Shown here: positions 7,443 to 14,320 of the stretch, piece by piece
Position numbering within the stretch: position 1 is the stretch's first letter
Layout: each line of letters opens with the position of its first letter
DNA from: Halorhabdus tiamatea SARL4B
GTDB lineage: Archaea > Halobacteriota > Halobacteria > Halobacteriales > Haloarculaceae
Assembly (NCBI RefSeq): GCF_000470655.1
Contig: NC_021921.1
Location: 1,240,001-1,304,000, forward strand
DNA: 64,000 bases
Direction of reading: 5' to 3'
Notes under the pieces: model-generated
Database searches by the model: none
The model's input: only the letters and a program-made list of their open reading frames with translations
Told to the model about the DNA's origin: nothing
Made by a program: the position numbers and the translations under genes

Positions 7443-8720
7443 CTATAGTATCGAGTTATGGGTAAGAGACAGCGCTGAAGCGGTGGGCTTGTCGGTGGAC
7501 TCCCGTTCAAACTCCAAGCTGGAGTGGACGTTGGACACGTCGCTCACGTTCAATGTCCCCGACTTCAGGGCAAGCTGACCGTTGCCCAACCCACCGGGAC
7601 GTTTGCCCGATGGTAAAGCTAACAGACGGAGGCCGACGTTTTTCGCCGCGTTGTAGTCGCCGTCTACTTCGTACCCACACTCGTTGCACGCGAACCAGCC
7701 CGTTGCGCCGTCGCGGTTCGTACTGGACTGGTGGCCGCACTTCGAGCAGGTCTGCGAAGAAAAGGCAGGGTTGACCGACTCAACGCGGATACCGTACTCG
7801 GCGGCCTTGTACGCAATTTGCTCTTGAAGTTCGCGGAACGCCCAGTTGTGCATCTGCCGCTTCAGGCGCTCGTTGTGGGCGTCCATTCGCTCGCGGATGT
7901 GGGTCAAGTCTTCGACGGCGATGTACGAACAGTCGTGGCGCAGGGCTTCCTCCACGATTCCACGCGAGATGTTGTGCAGGCGGTTCAGGACGAAGCGGTT
8001 TTCCCGTCCCGACAGTCGCCGTAACGCCTGCCGAGCGGAACGGGTGCCTTTGTCCTGAAGGCTCCGTCTCACGCGGAAATAGTGGTTCTGCCCCCACAGC
8101 AGTTCACCACCGTCGAAGAACCGTCCCGTGCTGGTCACGGCGACGTTCTTCAGGTTCAAGTCCACACCAAGCACACGGTCGCCATCACGCTGGTCTACCT
8201 CCTTCTGAATGACGATGTGGAGGTAGAACGTATCCTCGTCGGGACGGTAGTGGAGCGTCCCCATCCGCTTCTCGTAGTCGTCGTCTTCGAGGTACGACCG
8301 CTGGTACTCGCCAAGCACGAAGGCGGCTTCGACGCGCCCGTTGACCGTCGAGAGCGTGGCGTACTCGTCTTTGATGGTTAGCGTGCGCTTGTCGTAGACT
8401 GCGGATGGTTCATCGAACGAGGGGAGTGGGCGGCTGTTGCCCTTTTCCCACTCCGTGACGGTGCTTTTCATCGCTTCGACGGCCTTCGAGTAGGCCCGCA
8501 CCACGAGGTTTGCGGGGAGGTCGGTTTCGTCCCGGAGGTCGTGGTACACTTCGTCGTGGATGGTGGACTTGTTGAGAATCAGGTCGCCGTCGTCGCCTTT
8601 ACCGTGGTCGATAGTGTAGTTGGCGGCGGTGTTGAACTGCTGGATGGTCTGCTGGAGGTCGTCGCGCCGCTCCTCGGGCACATCGAGTTTGACGGGAACG
8701 GTGCGTTTGACCTCCATCAC
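7443..8720 (-). CDS. tnpB: TnpB, RNA-guided endonuclease of an IS605-type element (C-terminus altered by IS)
   Basis: 425 residues. TnpB/OrfB landmarks: RuvC-I Asp in VLGVDLNLKNVAV (about 196), RuvC-II Glu in YIAVEDLTHIRE (about 270), zinc ribbon CSKCGHQ...CNECG (about 335-355) and RuvC-III Asp in VDGDYNAAKNVG. The catalytic triad is complete. The last nine residues (LSLTHNSIL) come from the inserted Tn5-like IS; rejoining the target site predicts an ending of ...PTASAVGS. The guide RNA of such elements normally comes from the tnpB 3' end and right end, so this locus is probably disabled for guided cutting although the protein is nearly intact. Confidence 0.88.
   Translation of the reverse strand: MMEVKRTVPVKLDVPEERRDDLQQTIQQFNTAANYTIDHGKGDDGDLILNKSTIHDEVYHDLRDETDLPANLVVRAYSKAVEAMKSTVTEWEKGNSRPLPSFDEPSAVYDKRTLTIKDEYATLSTVNGRVEAAFVLGEYQRSYLEDDDYEKRMGTLHYRPDEDTFYLHIVIQKEVDQRDGDRVLGVDLNLKNVAVTSTGRFFDGGELLWGQNHYFRVRRSLQDKGTRSARQALRRLSGRENRFVLNRLHNISRGIVEEALRHDCSYIAVEDLTHIRERMDAHNERLKRQMHNWAFRELQEQIAYKAAEYGIRVESVNPAFSSQTCSKCGHQSSTNRDGATGWFACNECGYEVDGDYNAAKNVGLRLLALPSGKRPGGLGNGQLALKSGTLNVSDVSNVHSSLEFERESTDKPTASALSLTHNSIL
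7473..7482. repeat. 10-bp target-site duplication, right copy
   Basis: CGCTGAAGCG identical to 5801-5810, directly after the right end of the Tn5-like IS. It also forms the loop and half-stem of the TnpB-element right-end hairpin. Confidence 0.85.
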
Positions 8721-9138
8721 ACTCTCACATACGGACGCCTTGTTTATATATTCTGTGTCAGCGTTGGGGAGTCAGCCCTGCCATCGTCGGTGGTTTGCCC
8801 CACGGAGCTTACGCGCTTCCTCCCACCCGTGAACGGGTGGGCTTCCGCGCTGTACCGCTGTGATCTGGCCCGTCTGTGGGGGTGGCTTCGCCTGGTCGAG
8901 CCAACTCATACTGCCGGCTGTAACAGACTGAAGGAATTCGCCACCCCGGTGTGGCGAATATCTTTACGAACTTACAGCCGGCAGTATCAGCGCTGGTCTC
9001 GAACGCCCGCAGTCCGGACAGACTGTTCAGGGCCGGGACGGTCGTATTCGACGGTGTCGATCCTGCCGAAACCAGTTTGTGACAGATCGCTGCGTCGTGG
9101 GAAGGCCTCCGGCGGCTTTTTACAAAGAGCCGGAGAAC
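8721..9138. other. non-coding stretch between tnpB and the di-heme membrane protein
   Basis: Contains the tnpB promoter side (TTTATATATTC at about 8742), the left-end hairpin of the TnpB element (8822-8841) and the 80-bp MITE-like element at 8908-8987. No gene seen. Confidence 0.6.
8908..8987. repeat. 80-bp palindromic MITE-like element
   Basis: Perfect 16-bp terminal inverted repeats, ATACTGCCGGCTGTAA at 8908-8923 and its reverse complement at 8972-8987. Inside is a second perfect inverted repeat (ATTCGCCAC at 8936-8944 and GTGGCGAAT at 8951-8959). No coding capacity. The nested palindrome is typical of MITEs or of ends of an unseen IS. Confidence 0.65.
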
Positions 9139-9906
9139 ATGGGGTCCATGAGAGTGCGTCGTGGTCTTCGACTCAGCGTGATCGGATCTCTGCTCCTCGT
9201 GATGATCGTCGGGGCGGCCGGCGTTGGGGCGGCACAATCAGCCACGTCATCGGCGGAATCGGAGATACAGTCGACAATGGTGGCGTCCGGTTCCGATGGC
9301 ATGGTGGTACCAGCCCAACCGGAGGAGTGGGTCGGCCCAACCCGCCCCACGGCACAGATCGAAGAACCGATTGCAGACGAAGATGAGAACGAAGCGGATA
9401 CCGAAGACGAAACTGAGGGGGGGAGCATGCTCCTCGGCGAGTGGTGGGGTCTCGGTGGCGAAGCGAACGAGGCACCGTATATCGGTCTCGTCGAGATCGG
9501 TGTCGTGATACTGACACTCGGACTTGGCGGCTACATGCTCGGCAAACGAACATCGCTCGTGCCGATTCAGTACCGTCGGTATCTGTTGCCAGCACACGAG
9601 TGGTCGATGCTGCTCGGGACAGTGCTGACGGTGCCACACTTCCTCGCCGTCGAGGAGTGGGAAGGGCTGGGGCTCGCCGTCGGCGTGTTGCTCGCTGTCG
9701 AAGTCGTCAGTGGCGTCTACGGGCGACACCTCCATCGACACGTGATCCGCCTCGGCCGCGGGGACGAATCCCCGTCGATTTTCGGTGCCGTCATCGAGAC
9801 GTCCAACGAAACCCTCTTCTCACGGTGGCGATGGATCCACCGATCGCTCACGGTCGTCACCGCCATCGTCCTCGTGGCTCACATCGTGACGGCCATCGGT
9901 GATTAG
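9139..9906 (+). CDS. exported/membrane protein with predicted di-heme cytochrome b-like domain
   Basis: 255 residues from the ATG at 9139 (GGAG lies just upstream); an upstream in-frame start is less likely. An N-terminal signal peptide (RLSVIGSLLLVMIVGAAG) is followed by an acidic, disordered linker (about 35-95) and four hydrophobic helices. Two helices each hold histidines 14 apart: HEWSMLLGTVLTVPHF and HRSLTVVTAIVLVAH. That H-x13-H pattern on two helices is how ferric-reductase and cytochrome b561-like four-helix bundles bind two hemes. The heme role is inferred; no named family recognised. Confidence 0.6.
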   Translation: MGSMRVRRGLRLSVIGSLLLVMIVGAAGVGAAQSATSSAESEIQSTMVASGSDGMVVPAQPEEWVGPTRPTAQIEEPIADEDENEADTEDETEGGSMLLGEWWGLGGEANEAPYIGLVEIGVVILTLGLGGYMLGKRTSLVPIQYRRYLLPAHEWSMLLGTVLTVPHFLAVEEWEGLGLAVGVLLAVEVVSGVYGRHLHRHVIRLGRGDESPSIFGAVIETSNETLFSRWRWIHRSLTVVTAIVLVAHIVTAIGD

Positions 9907-9948
9907 GGCGCACGCACCTGAGAAGAGTCGGCGATCGAATCCCCATCC

Positions 9949-10626
9949 TCATCCGGCGTACTCGGCGACGTCCCGATCCGCGACGAGCAGATCCGTCGCG
10001 ACGAACTCGGCGATGGCGTCGCGCATCCGCCGGGTGGCGTCCTCGGCACCGAGGGTAACCTGATAGGTCCGGGCACCGACCATGGCGGTGTAGATCGCCT
10101 CACCGACGCGCTCGGGGTCGACGTCGCGAAACACGCCCGCCTCGATCCCGTCGGCGAGAATTTCGGCGACGGTTTCGACGTTGCGTTCGTAGTGCGAACG
10201 GAGTTTCTCGCGGAACTGGGGGTGGTGAACGGCCTGGACGCGCAGTTCGATAATCGCCAGGGCAAACGTCTGGCGGTCAGACTCGCCCGGTTCGATAACG
10301 AACCGATCGACGTACTCTTCGAGACGGGGGAGGGGGTCCTCGGTCTCCGTCTCGGCCAACCGATCCCCGATCCACCCCACCATCTGCTCGACGAACGCGA
10401 GCAGCAGGTCCTCCTTCGTGTCGTAGTGATAGTGCAACAGCGACCGGCTCTTGTCGAATTCGTCCGCGATGTCCTGCATCGTCAGGTTGGCGTAGCCGTG
10501 CTCACACAGCGCGCGATAGGTCGCACCCATGATCGCGTCCTGCGTGTCGGAAGCGGCGTCGCCCTCCCCAGCGCGGTTCCCGGGGTCATCCTCAGTGCTG
10601 TTCCCGGCGTCACCCTCCGTGTCCAT
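9949..10626 (-). CDS. TetR-family transcriptional regulator
   Basis: 225 residues from the ATG at 10626. After a Gly/Asp-rich N-terminal tail, the TetR HTH is clear (AIMGATYRALCEHGYANLTM, QDIADEFDKSRSLLHYHYDTKEDLL), followed by an all-helical ligand domain. It is divergent from the ABC exporter gene at 10720, with a perfect palindrome in the 93-bp gap. The simplest reading is a repressor of itself and the exporter, released by a transported compound. Confidence 0.88.
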   Translation of the reverse strand: MDTEGDAGNSTEDDPGNRAGEGDAASDTQDAIMGATYRALCEHGYANLTMQDIADEFDKSRSLLHYHYDTKEDLLLAFVEQMVGWIGDRLAETETEDPLPRLEEYVDRFVIEPGESDRQTFALAIIELRVQAVHHPQFREKLRSHYERNVETVAEILADGIEAGVFRDVDPERVGEAIYTAMVGARTYQVTLGAEDATRRMRDAIAEFVATDLLVADRDVAEYAG

Positions 10627-10667
10627 GTTCCCCCGGTCGAGGGGCAATCGGTAAAACCTTCCCAAAT

Positions 10668-10689
10668 CCTGACTGACGCGACAGTCAGG
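10668..10689. promoter_or_regulatory. palindromic operator for the TetR regulator
   Basis: CCTGACTG (10668-10675), 6-bp spacer, CAGTCAGG (10682-10689): a perfect 8+8 inverted repeat in the divergent intergenic region between the TetR gene and the ABC exporter. It lies about 30 bases before the exporter ATG, so a bound repressor would cover the exporter core promoter. Confidence 0.7.
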
Positions 10690-10719
10690 CTTTTGTGCAC
10701 TCCTACGTTACCAGGGGCC

Positions 10720-12675
10720 ATGTCCTGGGGCTTTTCGGGTGGCAACGACGACGCGGACACCTTCGAACACCTCCGGGAGGGTGTCGACCGCCCGATGTGG
10801 CGGCTCCTCAGCAGCTATGGCCGGGGGTACGTCCCGGAGTTCGTCCTGGGCGGGGTCGCGAGTGTCGTCGCGCGATTTCTCGAACTCATCCCGGCACTGG
10901 TCCTCGGGGTCGCGATCGACGCGCTGTTCGTGCCGACCCGTGATTTTTCGCTCCCGCTCGTCCCACAATCGGTCATTCCGGGGGACGAGCCAGGGCAGTT
11001 CTGGTTCGCCGTCGGGCTCGTCGGGGCCGTCTACATACTCACGGCTGCGCTGAACTGGATCAACGGATGGGCGTGGAACCGCTTCGCCCAACACCTCCAA
11101 CACGAGGTCCGGGTTGACACCTACGACGTCGTCCAGCGGATGCGCATGGGCTTTTTCGACGACAAACAGACCGGCGAGGTCATGTCGATCCTCAACAACG
11201 ACGTCAACCAACTCGAGAGTTTCCTCACCAACGACCTCAACGCCGGCATCCGGATCTCCGTGCTCGTCGTCGGTGTCGCGAGCGTGATGGTCTGGCTCAA
11301 CTGGCAACTCGCCGTCGTCGCGCTACTGTCGGTGCCGGTGCTCGCATTCGCGAGTTACCTCTTCGTCCAGCGCATCGGCCCCAAGTACGGCCGCGTCCGG
11401 CGGTCGGTCGGGGCGCTCAACTCCCGACTCGAGAACAACATCGGCGGGATCGAGGTCGTCAAGTCCTACGGCCGGGAGTCCTTCGAGCGCGACCGCGTCG
11501 AGGAGGCCTCTGAGGAGTACCTCGATGCCAACTGGGACGCGATTACGACCCGGATCAAGTTCTTCCCGACGCTGCGGATCATCACCGGAATGGGGTACGT
11601 GTTCACGTTCCTCGTCGGTGGCTACTGGCTGCTCTTTGGCCCGCCACAGGTCGGCCTCGCCGGGACGACCGTCGGGTTCACGGGCGGGATGACGCTTGGC
11701 GTGCTCACGCCGATGTTGCTGTACGCCCGGCGGTTCCTCTGGCCGATGCGTCAGTTCGGCAACGTGGTCAACAACTACCGCTACGCCTTCGCCGCGGCCG
11801 AACGCATCGTCGGCCTCATGGACTACCCGGGCACCGTCGACGATCCTGACGACGCGATCGGCCTCGATGGCGTCGACGGGCAAGTCGATTACGAGGACGT
11901 GACCTTCCGATATGTCGGAACCGACGAGCCATCAGTCGACGACGTGAGCTTCAGCGCCGAATCAGGGGACTTCGTCGGCCTCGTCGGGCCGACCGGCGCG
12001 GGCAAGACCACACTGCTCAAGCTCCTGGTGCGGCTGTACGACCCTGCGGACGGGACGATCCGCGTCGACGGCCACGACGTGCGGGACGTCTCACTCGCGA
12101 GCCTCCGGGCGCACGTGGGCTACGTCAGCCAGGAGCCGTACCTCTTCCACGGCACCGTCGCCGAGAACGTCGCCTACGGCATCGACGCCGGCGACGACGA
12201 GATCCGCGAGGCGCTCTCGATGGCCGGGGCCATGGAGTTCGTGTCCGAGTTGCCAGAGGGTATCGACACGATGGTCGGCGAGCGCGGCGTGAAGCTCTCG
12301 GGCGGGCAGCGCCAGCGCGTCGCCATCGCCAGGGCGATCCTCGAGGATCCGGAGATCCTGATCCTCGACGAGGCGACCTCCCACGTCGACAACGAGACCG
12401 AGGTCCTGATCCAGCGCTCCCTGGAGACGCTGACGGCCGATCGGACGACCTTCGCGATCGCCCACCGGCTCTCGACGGTCCGGGACGCCGACACGATCCT
12501 CGTCATGGACGAGGGGCGAGTCGTCGAGCGTGGGGCACACGAGGACCTGCTCGCGGCGGACGGGCTCTACGCCAACCTCTGGAGCGTTCAGGTCGGCGAG
12601 ATGGAGGCCCTCCCCGAGGAGTTCATCGAGCGCACGGCCGAGCGCGAGCGAGCGGGGACTGGCGACGACGACTGA
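10720..12675 (+). CDS. ABC exporter, fused permease and ATPase
   Basis: 652 residues from the ATG at 10720. Residues about 30-360 form a six-helix ABC exporter membrane domain (MsbA/Sav1866 type). The ATPase follows with Walker A GPTGAGKTT (about 420), Q-loop YVSQEP, signature KLSGGQRQRVAIARA, Walker B ILILDEATS and H-loop IAHRLSTV. As a half transporter it would dimerise. Substrate unknown. Control by the divergent TetR protein suggests efflux of a toxic or signalling compound. Confidence 0.93.
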   Translation: MSWGFSGGNDDADTFEHLREGVDRPMWRLLSSYGRGYVPEFVLGGVASVVARFLELIPALVLGVAIDALFVPTRDFSLPLVPQSVIPGDEPGQFWFAVGLVGAVYILTAALNWINGWAWNRFAQHLQHEVRVDTYDVVQRMRMGFFDDKQTGEVMSILNNDVNQLESFLTNDLNAGIRISVLVVGVASVMVWLNWQLAVVALLSVPVLAFASYLFVQRIGPKYGRVRRSVGALNSRLENNIGGIEVVKSYGRESFERDRVEEASEEYLDANWDAITTRIKFFPTLRIITGMGYVFTFLVGGYWLLFGPPQVGLAGTTVGFTGGMTLGVLTPMLLYARRFLWPMRQFGNVVNNYRYAFAAAERIVGLMDYPGTVDDPDDAIGLDGVDGQVDYEDVTFRYVGTDEPSVDDVSFSAESGDFVGLVGPTGAGKTTLLKLLVRLYDPADGTIRVDGHDVRDVSLASLRAHVGYVSQEPYLFHGTVAENVAYGIDAGDDEIREALSMAGAMEFVSELPEGIDTMVGERGVKLSGGQRQRVAIARAILEDPEILILDEATSHVDNETEVLIQRSLETLTADRTTFAIAHRLSTVRDADTILVMDEGRVVERGAHEDLLAADGLYANLWSVQVGEMEALPEEFIERTAERERAGTGDDD

Positions 12676-12698
12676 GACGAGCTATCGCCGGTCGACAC

Positions 12699-13052
12699 CT
12701 ACTCGCCGGTGGCCGACTCCGCAGGAACGACCGTCTCGTGTTCGATCTCGACGGCCGATTCCGCGAGACCGAGACGGCCGAACTGGGTTCGGACGTGCTC
12801 CTCGGCGGCCGCGATTGCCCGGTCGCGATCGGCGAACCCGCGCGGCGCGGGCGACTCGAAGGCCACGTTGATCGCGTCGCCGTCGACGTGCTGGACGGTT
12901 CCGCCGCTCTCGACCGCGTAGAAGGCATCACACACCCAGACGAACGGCGCGTCGGCGTCAGGCGCACCCTCGTAGCTCGGAGGCTCCTCGCCAGGTTCGT
13001 ACAGCGTCCCCGTCAGCGCCGTCCCGCCGGCCCGTCCACGGATGAGTCGCAT
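12699..13052 (-). CDS. conserved haloarchaeal protein, unknown function
   Basis: 117 residues, acidic, soluble, converging on the ABC exporter gene. Opens with LIRGRAGGTALTGTLYEPG, has a WVCDAFY segment around 40 and a C-terminal helical part. The pattern is familiar from single-copy haloarchaeal proteins of unknown function, but I cannot assign a role. Confidence 0.7.
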   Translation of the reverse strand: MRLIRGRAGGTALTGTLYEPGEEPPSYEGAPDADAPFVWVCDAFYAVESGGTVQHVDGDAINVAFESPAPRGFADRDRAIAAAEEHVRTQFGRLGLAESAVEIEHETVVPAESATGE

Positions 13053-13162
13053 ACGGAGTGTTGGTGACCGGCAAGTAAAAACAAGTCGGCCGGCGGGAGG
13101 AGAAACGACACCGTCGCAGAAAGGCAGTCTCTGTCGTCCAGCGCGATCGGGTACCGCGCTCG

Positions 13163-13291
13163 TCAGTGCTCGAGGAACACGAGGTGGTCATGTTCATCCT
13201 CGTGGACGCGCTTTGCATGTTCGGCCATGTCGCGCTTGGGCATCGGTCGTTCCCACTCGCAGTCCTGGCAGACAGCCACGTACTCGGCCAT
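13163..13291 (-). CDS. 42-residue zinc-finger-like microprotein
   Basis: ATG at 13291 to TGA at 13163. It begins MAEYVAVCQDCEW and has a C-x2-C pair followed by HAKRVH, giving a C2H2-type zinc-binding layout (Cys8, Cys11, His25, His30). It ends in an acidic/His-rich tail. Codon use is haloarchaeal. Small CxxC/HxxxxH proteins are common in Halobacteria and some affect biofilm or stress phenotypes; the role here is unknown. Confidence 0.65.
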   Translation of the reverse strand: MAEYVAVCQDCEWERPMPKRDMAEHAKRVHEDEHDHLVFLEH

Positions 13292-13406
13292 ACCGATACT
13301 ACTGGTCCCACCAGTATAATTCTGGTTTCAATCCTTGACAGCCGCCCATGGCTGACTCCCACTTTTCGGTTTCTGTGACCCCTCCCGTCAGGCGCGATTC
13401 GATCCG

Positions 13407-14210
13407 CTACCCCTCACCCGGACCGAGTTCGACCAGCACCGGCAGATGATCGGAGGGGAACCGACCGTCGTCGTAGACATCGCTGCAGACGCCGTGGGCT
13501 CCGACGGACACGTCGGGCGTCGTGAAGACGTGGTCGATCTTGCGATTCGGCACCAGGTTCTCGAAGTCCGTCACGGAGGTCGGCGGGCCGTGTGCGGGTT
13601 CGGACGATCGATCGCGCTCGTCACTGAGGGCGAGCGGGCTGTCCTCGCCGGTCAGAATCTCGTAGGGCTCTTCGCCCGCCACGCAGTTGAAATCGCCCGT
13701 GAGAACCACGGGGTCGTCCTCTCGCAAGTCCGCGAGCCGGTCGAGCAACAGACGGGCACTCTTCTGGCGTGCGCGCGGGCCGTCGTGCGAGAAGTGTGTG
13801 TTGGCGAAAAGGAGGGAATCACCAGTCCGCTGGTCGCGCAGGCGCGCCCAGGTCACGATCCGGGGGTGGCGGGCGTCCCAGCCGACAGAGCCAGGCTCGT
13901 CAGGGGTCTCCGAGAGCCAGAAGGTGTCGCTATCAACGCACTCGAACCGGTCGGTCCGGTAGCCGATCGGGGTGTGTTCGCCCTCGCTCTCGCCGTCGAC
14001 GCGGCCACAGCCGATCCACTCGAAACCAGGGAGAGCGTCGGCGACGTCGACCAGTTGGTGATCGAGTGGTTCCTGGAGGCCGACAACGTCGGGCGCGTGA
14101 AACCGGATCGTGCTCGCGACAGCCTCACGACGGTTCGCCCAGCGGTGCTCGCCGTCCTCGGCGTTGTCGTAGCGGACATTGTACGTCATGGCGCGAAGCC
14201 ACGCGGTCAT
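13407..14210 (-). CDS. endonuclease/exonuclease/phosphatase (EEP) family protein
   Basis: 267 residues covering a single EEP domain. Family motifs: MTYNVRYDN (metal-site Asn), DVVGLQEP (Glu), FANTHFSHDG, LTGDFNC (Asp/Asn) and the closing FPSDHLPV (Asp-His). The family cleaves phosphodiester bonds in nucleic acids, phosphoinositides or small metabolites. No signal peptide, so it is cytosolic; substrate open. Confidence 0.88.
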   Translation of the reverse strand: MTAWLRAMTYNVRYDNAEDGEHRWANRREAVASTIRFHAPDVVGLQEPLDHQLVDVADALPGFEWIGCGRVDGESEGEHTPIGYRTDRFECVDSDTFWLSETPDEPGSVGWDARHPRIVTWARLRDQRTGDSLLFANTHFSHDGPRARQKSARLLLDRLADLREDDPVVLTGDFNCVAGEEPYEILTGEDSPLALSDERDRSSEPAHGPPTSVTDFENLVPNRKIDHVFTTPDVSVGAHGVCSDVYDDGRFPSDHLPVLVELGPGEG

Positions 14211-14320
14211 CGGGAGTGGCTTGGGATGCCAGGGTAAGGACGTTTGGGGTCAGCGTTCCGAGGCGGAGTCTTCGACGTGGGGTCTTCGGAGTAAATAGTC
14301 CAGAGAGGCAGTGGATTTCG

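Larger units (their letters stand above)
5811..7472 (+). mobile_element. Tn5/IS50-like insertion sequence (IS4 superfamily)
   Basis: 1,662 bp with terminal inverted repeats beginning CTGTCTCTTACCCA at 5811 and its reverse complement ending at 7472. The first nine bases match the Tn5 inside and mosaic ends (CTGTCTCTT). It is flanked by 10-bp direct repeats and holds one complete transposase gene, so it looks recent and possibly active. It is inserted in the right-end hairpin of a TnpB element. Confidence 0.9.
5796..8841 (-). mobile_element. IS200/IS605-type (IS1341-like) TnpB element, interrupted by a Tn5-like IS
   Basis: The element has tnpB but no Y1 transposase gene. The left-end hairpin is CCCACCCG (8822-8829), loop TGAA, CGGGTGGG (8834-8841). 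The right-end hairpin, CCCACCGC-TGAA-GCGGTGGG, is split: its outer part is at 5796-5810 and the rest at 7473-7487, with an IS at 5811-7472 in between. Exact outer ends cannot be fixed; the coordinates give the hairpin limits. Original size without the IS would be about 1.4 kb. Confidence 0.7.

Noticed and set aside
10192-10719. N-terminal extension of the ABC exporter into the TetR gene
   Set aside because: It would overlap the TetR coding region and the operator; homology begins at the ATG at 10720.
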